A DNA stretch of 64,000 nt from Coriobacteriia bacterium (GTDB lineage: Bacteria; Actinomycetota; Coriobacteriia; Anaerosomatales; PALSA-660): the NCBI GenBank assembly GCA_030652345.1, contig JAUSAU010000086.1, forward strand, positions 4,324-68,323, in the 5' to 3' direction. The number at the start of each line of letters is the position of its first letter. Position 1 is the first letter of the stretch. The notes below the pieces were generated by a model, which ran no database searches, was not told the origin of the DNA, and saw only the letters and a program-made list of their open reading frames with translations. The position numbers and the translations under genes were made by a program. Below, piece by piece: positions 1 through 8,427 of this stretch.

Positions 1-357
1 GCTGACGAGGTCCGGGTCGCGGGAACACCGTGGCGCGACGTCGCTGTCGCTGACTTCGCCCGGCCCGTACAGGATCTGTCGCGAAGGATGCCCCCGGGGA
101 TCGGGCGCTGGATGCGCAAGCGCATGGCCTCGCGACCGATCCTCGAGCACCGCGCCGCGTGCACGTCGTGCCGCACCTGCGAGAAGAACTGTCCGGTCGC
201 CGCGATCACGATGTCCGACCGCACACCATCCTTCGACTATGACAGCTGCATCCGCTGCTACTGCTGCCAGGAGTTGTGCCCGGAACGCGCGATCGGACTC
301 AAGACGCCGTGGTTCGTGCGCACGCTCGTCATGCGCGGAGGATCACAGCGCGCGTAG
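1..357 (+). CDS. DUF362-type protein with C-terminal 2x[4Fe-4S] ferredoxin domain, 3' part
   Basis: The frame is open from the first base, so the gene starts outside the window; 118 residues are visible. They hold two consecutive bacterial ferredoxin motifs, CTSCRTCEKNCP and CIRCYCCQELCP, each with the CxxCxxCxxxCP spacing that binds a [4Fe-4S] cluster. The preceding stretch, which includes a TPWRDVAVADF segment, resembles the end of a DUF362 domain, a family often fused to such a ferredoxin tail. The role is probably electron transfer in an anaerobe, but the substrate is unknown. It converges on the penicillin-binding protein gene with a 13 bp gap. The ferredoxin call is secure; the DUF362 call is a family resemblance only. 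Confidence 0.75.
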   Translation, partial: ADEVRVAGTPWRDVAVADFARPVQDLSRRMPPGIGRWMRKRMASRPILEHRAACTSCRTCEKNCPVAAITMSDRTPSFDYDSCIRCYCCQELCPERAIGLKTPWFVRTLVMRGGSQRA

Positions 358-370
358 AGGGCGGTCACGC

Positions 371-2362
371 TCAGTGCTTGCGGCATACCGACTTCGGCAC
401 GAGGTCGACCGGCAGGTCGACCTCTGCCACGTTGGGACACCGTTCATTCGCCAGCAGGAACGTGTCGCGGCAGATGCGCACGTGCACCACACCGGAATCG
501 GACCTCGCCCCGGCGGTGAGCGTGGCCGGCGCCGCAGCGGATGACTCCACGGCCGGTGCAGCGGCAGAGACCGACGTGAACCGGGCCATGAAGCGGCTCC
601 ATATCTGCGCGGGAAACGTCCCGCCGGCCACCTTCATGCCGTGGACGTTCAGCATGTCGACCTGGGCCTGCGGATAGCCGACCCAGACCGACGTGACGAC
701 GTCGCCTGTGTAGCCGACGAACCAGGCATCACGGTAGCTCTGCGTCGTACCGGTCTTGCCGGCGGCCCAAGCGCCGAACCGCGCGTTCACACCGGTGCCG
801 CGTTCGACGACGTCGTGCAGCATGCCCGAGGCCTGCGCAGCGATCGTCTGCTGCAGCACTCGCTTCGGCGTCACCTTCGGCTCGTAGAGCCTCGCGCCCT
901 TGTCGTCGGTCACGAGTACGACGGCCAACGGCTGGACGCGCATACCCCCCGCGGCGAGTGTCCCGTACGCTGAGGCCATCTCGAGCGGAGACACGCCCCG
1001 CGATAGCCCGCCGAGGGCTATCGCGGGATTCGCCTCGAGCGGCGATGTGATGCCCATGCGGCGTGCGGCATCGACCACCTTATCCGGACCTACCTCCATC
1101 ACGAGGCGGGCGTAGACGGCGTTCACGGAGTAGTTGGTCGCGGCACGCAGGGTTATTCGGCTCGACGGGAAGCTGTTCTCGTAGTTCTCGACGCGCCATG
1201 TGCCGTCCTTGACCCGGACCGAGAACGGCGCTGTCGCGAAACGGCGGTCGGGGCTGACCCCACTCTCGAGCGCAGCGACCAGGACGAACGGCTTGAACGC
1301 GCTTCCCGGTTGCCTGCGCCCCTGCGTCGCCAGATTGAACTGCTCCTTCGCGAAGTCACGACCCCCGACCATCGCGAGGATGCGCCCCGTGTGCGGATCG
1401 ATGCTGACGAGCGCCGCCTCAGGGTCGCCGCGGCGGTCGAGGATGGTGGCCACGGCTGACTCGGCGTTCTTCTGGGTTGCGGGATCGAGCGAGGTGTATA
1501 CGCGAAGACCGCCCGTATAGACCCGCTTCGCACCGAACCGGTCCAGGAGATCCTGCTTCACATACTCGACGAAGTACGGGGCGACCTTCGCTGAGTCGGC
1601 CGGCGGCACCACCGTCAGGCTCGCGACTCGCGCCGCGACCTCCTGTTCGCTCGACATCAGCCCCAGGTCGCGCATCGTATCGAGGACCTCGTTGCGCCGA
1701 CCGATCGCGGCCTCGACATCACGGGAGGGGGCGTAGGTCGCCGGCGACTTGATCAGTCCCGCGAGCAGGGCCGACTCCGATACGGAGAGTGCCGATGCAG
1801 GCTTCCCGAAGTAGCCGCGGGCGGCACTCTCGACGCCATAACGACCTTGGCCGAAGTAGGCCATGTTCAGATAGGCCTCGAGAACCTTGTCCTTCGAGGT
1901 GCGGGAGTCGAGCTGGTACGCACTGAGAGCCTGCCGGACCTTCGTGGTGAACGAACGATCCGACTCCGCATACAGAAGTCGTACGAGCTGCTGGGTGATC
2001 GACGAGCCGCCGCCCTCACCTCGCAGCGCACGCGAGATCGCCTCCGTGTCCACACCGTGATGCTCATAGAAACGCGGGTCCTCGGCGGCGACGACCGCAT
2101 CCCGCATCGCTTTCGGGATCGTGCCGAGGGGGACGACCTTTCGATCCTGCTCGCCATGCCACTCGGCGAGCACGCTGCCGTCGGATGCGTAGACGATCGA
2201 GGTACGGGCCGCAGCGAGCCCCTGCGACGCCGAGGCGAGGTCGGGAAGGCCTTGGGACAACAGGTACAGGTAGAACCCCGCACCGAGGAAGACGACGACC
2301 AGCGCGCCGAGTATGACGGCCGGGACGCGCAGGATCTTGACGAGCCGTCTTGAGGTTGTCAC
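371..2362 (-). CDS. Class A penicillin-binding protein (transglycosylase/transpeptidase)
   Basis: Bifunctional peptidoglycan synthase anchored in the cytoplasmic membrane and acting outside it: glycan polymerisation plus DD-transpeptidation. With the start used here it has 663 residues. A membrane segment spans about 12-34. The GT51 transglycosylase domain carries EDPRFYEHHG (about 94-103, catalytic Glu) and GGSSITQQ (about 118-125). The transpeptidase domain has the SxxK box SAFK (Ser354), SVN (412-414) and KTGT (536-539). The frame stays open far upstream, but that part is arginine-rich and unlike protein. The GTG at 2362 was chosen because it gives a short cytoplasmic tail and follows a GGGG stretch; a GTG at 2395 is possible. 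Divergent from the next gene. Confidence 0.9.
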   Translation of the reverse strand: MTTSRRLVKILRVPAVILGALVVVFLGAGFYLYLLSQGLPDLASASQGLAAARTSIVYASDGSVLAEWHGEQDRKVVPLGTIPKAMRDAVVAAEDPRFYEHHGVDTEAISRALRGEGGGSSITQQLVRLLYAESDRSFTTKVRQALSAYQLDSRTSKDKVLEAYLNMAYFGQGRYGVESAARGYFGKPASALSVSESALLAGLIKSPATYAPSRDVEAAIGRRNEVLDTMRDLGLMSSEQEVAARVASLTVVPPADSAKVAPYFVEYVKQDLLDRFGAKRVYTGGLRVYTSLDPATQKNAESAVATILDRRGDPEAALVSIDPHTGRILAMVGGRDFAKEQFNLATQGRRQPGSAFKPFVLVAALESGVSPDRRFATAPFSVRVKDGTWRVENYENSFPSSRITLRAATNYSVNAVYARLVMEVGPDKVVDAARRMGITSPLEANPAIALGGLSRGVSPLEMASAYGTLAAGGMRVQPLAVVLVTDDKGARLYEPKVTPKRVLQQTIAAQASGMLHDVVERGTGVNARFGAWAAGKTGTTQSYRDAWFVGYTGDVVTSVWVGYPQAQVDMLNVHGMKVAGGTFPAQIWSRFMARFTSVSAAAPAVESSAAAPATLTAGARSDSGVVHVRICRDTFLLANERCPNVAEVDLPVDLVPKSVCRKH

Positions 2363-2503
2363 CCACCACGCCCCAAAGCATGCGGAGAACGTCACGCGTG
2401 CCGATGAACAGCGAACCCCGTACCGACTGCGCCGATGCCGGCCGATCGCACGACTGCGGTATCCTCGTACGCGTCCCCACCCGGCACGGAGCTGAACGAG
2501 CAC

Positions 2504-3187
2504 ATGGTAGCACGGCCTGAACCCGATACGACGGAGCCTCGAGGCCCGGCAGACGCCCCCCAGGGACGCGCTGACGCGACACCGGTCACCGTCGTCTGGA
2601 GGGTGTGGCGGCGCGCGCTGTCCCGTGCCTTCGGATGGCGTTCGCCCGCGACCTCGAAGCGCGCACTCGAGGCGTTTCGACCGGCGCTGACCGCCGCGCT
2701 CACGACCGCCTACGTCCGCCGACCTGTCGGCGCGTTGCGCGATGCCGACGCCGCGCACCGGAGGCACCTCGTCAACGCGGGAGTGACCGCCCTCGCTCTG
2801 GGCGCCGCCGTCTCGCTCGGCGCCGGAGCGCTCTTCGGGACCACCTGGCCGTCGCGCGCTGCGTACGTGGGCTGGCTCGCAGCCTGGGCGCTCGTGCGGC
2901 TGCTCCTGCTCAGGCTCACCCTCCCGCGGTCGATCACGAACGACCGTCGCGGGGTCGAGGCCGCCTGGGGAGCCGCACTGCTGCCCTACGTGTTCGCGTG
3001 GGCCGCACCACTCGACATCCTTGCGTTGGCCGGATCCGCGTGGCTGACCTTCGTGAACCTCGAAGCGATCGGGACCTCGAGACGCGACGCCGTGAACTCG
3101 ATCGCATGGGCGTTCGGCGGTCAACTCGCCGTCGAGTTCGCTGCGTGGTTGGCGCGTGGGTGGCTCTTCCTGCTCCTGTCCCGGTAG
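2504..3187 (+). CDS. Small multi-pass membrane protein, unknown function
   Basis: A 227-residue protein with a charged N-terminal third and about four hydrophobic segments in the rest (alanine/leucine-rich stretches near residues 90-110, 118-132, 155-185 and 205-225). No catalytic motif is recognisable. The ATG at 2504 follows a GGAG at a 12 bp distance; an upstream in-frame ATG at 2435 has no better site. It is divergent from the penicillin-binding protein across about 140 bp and converges with the EamA transporter. A conserved envelope protein is plausible but unproven. Confidence 0.55.
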   Translation: MVARPEPDTTEPRGPADAPQGRADATPVTVVWRVWRRALSRAFGWRSPATSKRALEAFRPALTAALTTAYVRRPVGALRDADAAHRRHLVNAGVTALALGAAVSLGAGALFGTTWPSRAAYVGWLAAWALVRLLLLRLTLPRSITNDRRGVEAAWGAALLPYVFAWAAPLDILALAGSAWLTFVNLEAIGTSRRDAVNSIAWAFGGQLAVEFAAWLARGWLFLLLSR

Positions 3188-3199
3188 CCCGACAGGCGC

Positions 3200-4111
3200 T
3201 CAGACGACCGGCGCGCCGTCGACCTCTCCCGGCGCCGCGCCCCATTCAGCGAGGACGACCCCGCCCAGGACGATCGCGGCACCGAGCGTCTGCACCAGCG
3301 TCAGTCGCTCATCGGGAAAGGCCATCGTCGCGAGCAGCACCGTGAAGGGGAGCTCCAGGGTCGATACGACCGCGGCCTGCGCGGCGCCCATACCCTTCAT
3401 GCCGCCGAGGTAAAGCATGACCGCCGCGAACGTCGGTATCGCCACGATGAGCGCAAGGGAAGCCCACGCCTGCCACTGCCACACGGACAGCGCCCCGGGG
3501 GCACCGCGCAGCGCGGCGACCGCTCCGAGGCCGATCGCGGAGAACCCGAAGGTGTACGCCATGAGCGTCAGCCGTGGCGTACGTCCGAGTGCCCGGAATG
3601 ACAACACGTTGAACACGGCGTAGCCGAGCCCCGCCCCGAGCCCGAGCAACAGGCCGCGGGCATTGAGGGCTCCGGATGCGGCGAACACATCGGCGACGAG
3701 CGCGCACCCTGCAAACGTCAGCAGCACCGCCGCGATACGCCGTGGCGGGAAACTCTCCCGAAGGAACAACCACCCGATGACCGAGACGAGCGCCGGGTAG
3801 GTGTAGAGCATCACGGTCGTGACCGAGGGTCCGATCTCTCGGACCGCGAACGAGTAGCACAGGGACGCGGCCCCGTAGCCGGTGAGGGAGAGCCCCAGGA
3901 AGACGAGCAGGTCGCGCCCGGTCACGCGGAGCGAACCGGGGCTGCGTATCGCCTGCGCCAACCCCATCACGATCGCCGCGACAGCGAAGCGAACCGCCAG
4001 CAGCGACAGTGGCTCAGCACCGTAGGCGAACGCCCACTTCGTGAGGATCCCGAGCGTGGCGAAGCATGCGGCTGAGGCGGTGACGGCGGCGAGCGCGGTA
4101 CGACGATCCAC
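3200..4111 (-). CDS. EamA/DMT-superfamily transporter
   Basis: A 303-residue permease with ten predicted hydrophobic segments in two repeated five-helix halves, the hallmark of the EamA (drug/metabolite transporter) family. Typical family signatures are visible: an N-terminal helix of the ATLGILTKWAF kind, a first-repeat end with YTYPALVSVIGWLFLRE, and a second-repeat end with STLELPFTVLLA and a LGAAIVLGGVVLAEW helix. The GTG at 4111 is preceded by AGGGAG at 5 bp, which fixes the start. The substrate cannot be inferred. It converges with the membrane gene upstream and diverges from the VanZ gene. Confidence 0.85.
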   Translation of the reverse strand: MDRRTALAAVTASAACFATLGILTKWAFAYGAEPLSLLAVRFAVAAIVMGLAQAIRSPGSLRVTGRDLLVFLGLSLTGYGAASLCYSFAVREIGPSVTTVMLYTYPALVSVIGWLFLRESFPPRRIAAVLLTFAGCALVADVFAASGALNARGLLLGLGAGLGYAVFNVLSFRALGRTPRLTLMAYTFGFSAIGLGAVAALRGAPGALSVWQWQAWASLALIVAIPTFAAVMLYLGGMKGMGAAQAAVVSTLELPFTVLLATMAFPDERLTLVQTLGAAIVLGGVVLAEWGAAPGEVDGAPVV

Positions 4112-4234
4112 ATGACTCCCTGTGACGTGCGGCGCGTCCTCGCACGGTCGCATCCGACGAACGGCGCGTCAACCCGTTGTCATGCTGCGCCCCGCGCCAC
4201 ACCCTGCGGAGAGGGCGGTGCTAGACTCCCACGC

Positions 4235-4648
4235 ATGGACCGCCCACGAGTACACACATTCGCAGCGCTCCGCTTCGCCCCGGCCGCGGTGTGGGCCGGC
4301 GTGATCTTCGCGGGAAGCTCCATTCCCGGCTCTCGCCTCCCGGGAGGATACAGCGTCGTCGGGCACCTCGGCGAGTACGCGATCCTCGGCACCCTGCTCG
4401 TGCTCGCACTCGACCACGAGTCGGTCACACCTCGCGCGGCCTTCACGGCCCTGCTGATCTGCGGCGCCTACGCCGTCTCGGATGAGTACCACCAGACGTT
4501 CGTCCCGCTGCGCACGGCGGACCCGCTCGACTGGGCGACCGATGTCATCGGCTCCGCGGTCGGCATCTGTGCGGCACTGTTCGGCGTCGCGGTGCGCAAC
4601 AGACGCCGGGAGCACACCCGGCGCCCCCCGGATCCCGACGCCCGCTAG
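4235..4648 (+). CDS. VanZ-family membrane protein
   Basis: A 137-residue protein with about four membrane helices and the diagnostic VanZ motif SDEYHQTFVPLRTADPLDW near residues 80-98, followed by a glycine-containing last helix. VanZ homologues are associated with glycopeptide resistance in enterococci, but most, like this one, are stand-alone proteins of unknown function. The start ATG at 4235 (MDRPRV) has only a distant GGAGAGG. Its last four bases overlap the end of the convergent pilT gene. Confidence 0.82.
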   Translation: MDRPRVHTFAALRFAPAAVWAGVIFAGSSIPGSRLPGGYSVVGHLGEYAILGTLLVLALDHESVTPRAAFTALLICGAYAVSDEYHQTFVPLRTADPLDWATDVIGSAVGICAALFGVAVRNRRREHTRRPPDPDAR

Positions 4649-5748
4649 TAGATGCCCGACTCCGCCGCCTGCTGAGGCGTCACGCCCAGCTGGCGCACCT
4701 TGATCTTGAAGTCGTGAGCGTTGGCGGCCATGGACATCGCATCGTCGAGCGTGATGCGGCCCTCCTGATAGAGGCGGAGCAGCGCCTGGTCGAAGGTCTG
4801 CATACCGTAGTACTCGCCCTCGTCCATCGCGTCGCGGATCTTGTAGGTCTGCTCGTTGTCCAGGATGTACTCCCGGATCGTGCCGGTCATGACGAGGACC
4901 TCGACCGCCGGGACCAGCCCGCCGTTGATCGACGGGATCAGGCGCATCGAGATGATGCCCTTGAGCGTCGAGGCGAGCCTGCGCCGGACCTGCTTCTGCT
5001 GGTAGGGCGGGAAGAACTCGATGATGCGGTTGATCGTCTCGGTCGCGTCGATCGTGTGCAGCGTCGAGAAGACGAGGTTGCCGATCTCAGCGGCGGTGAG
5101 TGCTGCCGAGACCGTCTCGTGGTCGCGCATCTCACCGATGAGGATGACATCCGGATCCTGCCGCACGACGTGACGCAAGGCGTCGGCGTAGCTCTCCGTG
5201 TCGATCCCGATCTCGCGCTGGTTCACGATGCACTTGTCGTCGCGGTGCAGGACCTCGATCGGGTCCTCGATGGTTACGATGTGGCCTTCACGGGTCGTGT
5301 TGATGTGGTCGATCATCGCCGCGAGCGTGGTCGTCTTGCCGGATCCGGCCGTGCCGGTGACCAGCACGAGTCCGCGCGGCTCGTTCGCGAGCTGCTGCAC
5401 GACGGACGGCAGCCCCAGCTCGGCGAAGCTCGGACGCTCGGTCGAGACGCGGCGCAGGGTCATGGCGACCGAGCCGCGCTGGTGGAAGACGTTGACCCGG
5501 AAACGCCCGACGCCGGCCAGAGAGTAGGCGAAGTCGATCTCGGGGTGGTTGTCGAAGCTGGCGACCTGTCGTTCGTCCATCATGCCTGTCGCGAGACGGT
5601 GCGTGATCTCGGGCGTGAGCGGCTGGATGTCGCGCATGATCACGAGCTTGCCGTTGAGCCGGACAGCAGGAGGGCTACCGACCTTGAGATGCAGGTCGGA
5701 ACTCCCCTGGTCGGCCATCATCTTGAGCAGACCGTCGATCTCCGCCAT
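4645..5748 (-). CDS. pilT: PilT-like type IV pilus retraction ATPase
   Basis: A 367-residue secretion-type ATPase expected to power pilus retraction at the cytoplasmic face of the membrane. Visible are the N-terminal PAS-like region with SSDLHLKVGSPP (17-27), the Walker A motif TGTAGSGKT (131-139), an Asp box around DPIEV, the Walker B VILIGEMRD (Glu206) and the His box STLHTIDA. The C-terminal AIRNLIRE motif of classical PilT is replaced by GTIREYIL, so retraction behaviour could differ. The ATG at 5748 follows GAAGGA and gives the standard PilT N-terminus. No other pilus gene is in the window. Confidence 0.9.
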   Translation of the reverse strand: MAEIDGLLKMMADQGSSDLHLKVGSPPAVRLNGKLVIMRDIQPLTPEITHRLATGMMDERQVASFDNHPEIDFAYSLAGVGRFRVNVFHQRGSVAMTLRRVSTERPSFAELGLPSVVQQLANEPRGLVLVTGTAGSGKTTTLAAMIDHINTTREGHIVTIEDPIEVLHRDDKCIVNQREIGIDTESYADALRHVVRQDPDVILIGEMRDHETVSAALTAAEIGNLVFSTLHTIDATETINRIIEFFPPYQQKQVRRRLASTLKGIISMRLIPSINGGLVPAVEVLVMTGTIREYILDNEQTYKIRDAMDEGEYYGMQTFDQALLRLYQEGRITLDDAMSMAANAHDFKIKVRQLGVTPQQAAESGIY

Positions 5749-5862
5749 AGGGTCGCCGTCCTTCGCGAGCGAGACCATCTCCACCGTGCGCGTCCCATTA
5801 TCGTACAAAGCCGGTGCCGCATGTTGAACGGCTCACAGCAGTGCTGTGCGGGGCGACGGGCG

Positions 5863-6888
5863 CTACGGCCTACACGCTCCGGAGTAATTGCCGCGGTCGA
5901 TCGAGTCGATACTCACGACGTCGCCGGTGTGGGGCGAGTGGATCATCTGGCCGCCACCTATGTACATGCCGACGTGATGTATGGGGCTGCCGAAGAAGAC
6001 GAGGTCGCCCGGTTTGAGATTGGCGCGGCTCACGCGTTCCCCGCAGTTGATCTGCGCCCGCGACGAGTGCGGCAGTCGGACGCCGACCTGTGCGTAGACG
6101 AACATCGTGAAGCCCGAGCAGTCGAACGTGCGCGGGCCCGCGGCGGCCCATACATAGCGGGCGCCCAGATACTTCATCGCGATCTGCACCACACCGCTGC
6201 GCGGTGCGCGGACCGGGTCGCCGTAGTCCCACCCGCCGCCGCCCCCGCCGCCGCCGTGCTCTCTCGCCGCAGCGGCACGCCGGGCGCGGTCCGCCGCCTC
6301 CAGCGCCGCGATCTCGGACTCCAGTCCACGAAGCATCGCGCTGCGCTTGCGCAACTCGCCCTCGACGAAACGCTTCCGCGACTTCATGGTGTCGAAGACC
6401 TTGCGCGCCTCGCCGCGGGCGGTGTCCAGCTGCTGCTTGGCTTCCACCTCTTGTGACTGGAGGCTCTTCAGTTCCGCCACTCCGCGCGCATCCTGCTTGT
6501 TGAGATCGTTGAGGACATCCCAGGTCGTCGCGAAGTCCTCGAAGGTGGCGGCACCGAACAGAACGTCGAGGACGCCGAGCGGTCCCGACCTGTACATGCT
6601 CGACGCACGGGTGTTGAGACTGGTCTGAAGCACCGACGTCTTCTTGCCGATCTTGGCCAGTCGGGCCTTCACCGCGGCGACCTTCGCGCTCAGGTCGCCG
6701 TAGCGCTCGGCCGCGACGTTGTAATCCTCGGTCGCTATCTCGAGCTTCTGGTCGAACACGTCGACCTGGGCCTTCACCCGTTTGGCCTGCTCGCGTTTGT
6801 CGTTGATCGGGGTCGCCGACGCCGGAGTGGCGGCGATGAGGATGACGCACGCGAGGGCTGCGGCGACGAGCCGCTTCCGTGTGCTCAA
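5863..6888 (-). CDS. Secreted coiled-coil NlpC/P60 peptidoglycan endopeptidase
   Basis: A 341-residue cell-wall hydrolase predicted to cut gamma-D-Glu/diaminoacid bonds in stem peptides. It has a signal peptide (about 1-25, ending TPASA), a long coiled coil (about 28-210), a poly-glycine hinge (212-219) and a C-terminal NlpC/P60 domain with DCSGF (Cys257), HHVGMYI (His304/305) and a third polar position near His317. The domain order matches the PcsB/RipA/CwlO class, where the coiled coil binds FtsX. It starts at a TTG (6888) directed by a strong AGGAGG 8 bp upstream; there is no in-frame ATG with a comparable site. It precedes pilT, with a 114 bp gap. Confidence 0.9.
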   Translation of the reverse strand: MSTRKRLVAAALACVILIAATPASATPINDKREQAKRVKAQVDVFDQKLEIATEDYNVAAERYGDLSAKVAAVKARLAKIGKKTSVLQTSLNTRASSMYRSGPLGVLDVLFGAATFEDFATTWDVLNDLNKQDARGVAELKSLQSQEVEAKQQLDTARGEARKVFDTMKSRKRFVEGELRKRSAMLRGLESEIAALEAADRARRAAAAREHGGGGGGGGWDYGDPVRAPRSGVVQIAMKYLGARYVWAAAGPRTFDCSGFTMFVYAQVGVRLPHSSRAQINCGERVSRANLKPGDLVFFGSPIHHVGMYIGGGQMIHSPHTGDVVSIDSIDRGNYSGACRP

Positions 6889-6938
6889 GGTCGTCCCCTC
6901 CTTCACGTCCGTCGGGGGGTCGGTCGAAACAAACTCGG

Positions 6939-7829
6939 CTATGGTACCACAGGGTTCCCGAGGCTCACGATGCCCGCGCACACTCCATCAAGGAGGGCGA
7001 CGGCGATCGCCTGGAGCCCGTGCTCGTCGCTCGGAACGTCGTCGATCGCGAGGCAGATCCGCGTCGGTGGCGCCCCACCCGCGGCGATCGCTGCGGCCAG
7101 TCGGCGGGCCAACGACGGCCCACCGTCAGCGACCACGACCACCGGAGTGCCCGGCCCGGGGGGGATGTCGATCGCCAGAGTCAGACCGTCCGATCCGGCG
7201 GACTCACCCGAGGTCACGCGGGCGAGCGGTTCCGCCGCGAGTGCCGTGTTCACGAGGCGCTCAGCCAGCCTGACGGCTGCGGGCGAGCAGTCCACGGAGA
7301 CGGACGTCCTCCGCAGGCACTCGGCACTGCGGGCCGGGGCCGCGCGCAGGGCGGCCGGTGGATCGGCATTCTTGTCCACCCACACATGACGAAGGTGCTC
7401 GACAGCCCGTACGGTGTCGGGGCCCGCTATGCCGTCAGCGGCGAGGCCCGAATTGGCCTGGAACTCCCTGACCGCCCGCTCGGTGAACGCACCGAAGATC
7501 CCGTCCGGTTCACCGCATACGAACCCGAGTGCATTGAGCGCGGACTGGAGTGCACGGACGTCGGCGCCGTGCAGGTAGGGGAAGCGCAGATAGATCAGGC
7601 GGTCGCCGAGCCGGAACGTGGCGTCCACGAGTGCCGCCCACGTCTCGGGGCCGACCTCGCCGTCCTCTGCCAGGCCTCGCTCTTTCTGGAAGGAGACGAC
7701 CGCCGAGTAGGTCGCGCCGAGGAATACGCCATCGACCCCCGCCGCGCCAAGGGCGGCGCCTAAGGTCAACAATCTGCGCTGGACATCTTCTACGGCCGCG
7801 CCGCGGTCGCCCTTGCGGATGGGTCTCAC
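6939..7829 (-). CDS. Double peptidoglycan-binding-domain protein with amidase-like tail
   Basis: A 296-residue protein. Two PG_binding_1 domains occupy about 1-65 (RKGDRGAAVEDVQRRL) and 75-145 (LHGADVRALQSALNALGF). Each ends in the usual D-G-x-x-G-P-x-T pattern. The C-terminal third resembles an N-acetylmuramoyl-L-alanine amidase fold (VRLAERLVNTAL, LAIDIPPG, ARRLAAAIAAGG), but I cannot see the full zinc-ligand set of His-Glu-His-Glu, so activity is doubtful. No signal peptide is evident. The start is a GTG at 7829 with GAGGGG 5 bp upstream. It lies just upstream of the NlpC/P60 gene and may be co-transcribed with it. Confidence 0.75.
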   Translation of the reverse strand: MRPIRKGDRGAAVEDVQRRLLTLGAALGAAGVDGVFLGATYSAVVSFQKERGLAEDGEVGPETWAALVDATFRLGDRLIYLRFPYLHGADVRALQSALNALGFVCGEPDGIFGAFTERAVREFQANSGLAADGIAGPDTVRAVEHLRHVWVDKNADPPAALRAAPARSAECLRRTSVSVDCSPAAVRLAERLVNTALAAEPLARVTSGESAGSDGLTLAIDIPPGPGTPVVVVADGGPSLARRLAAAIAAGGAPPTRICLAIDDVPSDEHGLQAIAVALLDGVCAGIVSLGNPVVP

Positions 7830-7873
7830 GATACCCCTCAGGTCCCGGCAGGGACCGCAGGCCGCGAGGGCTT

Positions 7874-8209
7874 CTAGCGGTACCCGTACCGATCGCGGAA
7901 CTTCGCCACGTTCTGCTGCACATGGGCGGAATGGGTGGCCACACGGCGCAGATAGCGCTGGACATCCAAGTCGACGAGAGCATCGGGCTCGTATCGGTAC
8001 AGGGCGTCCTCGGTGCGCAACACGTAGCCGTCGGCCAGCGTCGATAGTATCACGGAGATGGTCGGCTCCGGCCTCTCCAGGCGGCGGGCGACCTCGGGAG
8101 CGGACAGCGATTCACGGACGTGGATGCGCATGAGTTCGAGCACCTCGCGGATCGCGGCCTCAGTGCCGCGGTCCCCGGGGAGGCGCTCCAGCGCCCGCTG
8201 CAGGCTCAT
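7874..8209 (-). CDS. Small winged-helix DNA-binding protein
   Basis: A 111-residue protein with a central helix-turn-helix (LSAPEVARRLERPEPTISV, about 35-53) followed by a wing-like segment (LADGYVLRTEDALYRY), typical of MarR/ArsR-like winged helices. The C-terminal 40 residues are charged and helical and may mediate dimerisation. The target is unknown. A near-perfect inverted repeat lies 112-125 bp upstream of the start and is a candidate autoregulatory site. The gene sits 44 bp upstream of the peptidoglycan-binding protein gene, in the same orientation. Confidence 0.6.
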   Translation of the reverse strand: MSLQRALERLPGDRGTEAAIREVLELMRIHVRESLSAPEVARRLERPEPTISVILSTLADGYVLRTEDALYRYEPDALVDLDVQRYLRRVATHSAHVQQNVAKFRDRYGYR

Positions 8210-8320
8210 GCCGTCACACTCCCGATACGGTGGCCGCGCGCCCGATCAGGCACCGGCTCGTCCACCATGCTATCGCCAGAACGCGTTTGGTGAAACCAGT
8301 TCAGTGACTTCTATCGTCTT

Positions 8321-8334
8321 GTGAATTCATTCAC
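8321..8334. promoter_or_regulatory. Inverted repeat GTGAAT-TC-ATTCAC, candidate operator
   Basis: A 6+6 bp inverted repeat with a 2 bp centre in the 218 bp gap between the GGDEF gene and the winged-helix gene. It is AT-rich against a strongly GC-rich background. The position upstream of the winged-helix gene suggests a dimeric repressor site; no binding data exist. The rest of this gap shows nothing else I can name. Confidence 0.35.
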
Positions 8335-8427
8335 TTTATGTGGATTCACGCCGATGCGACAGAGGGTCGTAATCGGCAGACGAACGGGACCGGTGCGGAC
8401 GGAGTGAGGAACACGAGCTACGGAGCG

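Noticed and set aside
5834..5848. Palindrome CACAGCA-G-TGCTGTG between the NlpC/P60 gene and pilT
   Set aside because: With a single central base it cannot form a hairpin of normal geometry, and no regulator or promoter context supports an operator.
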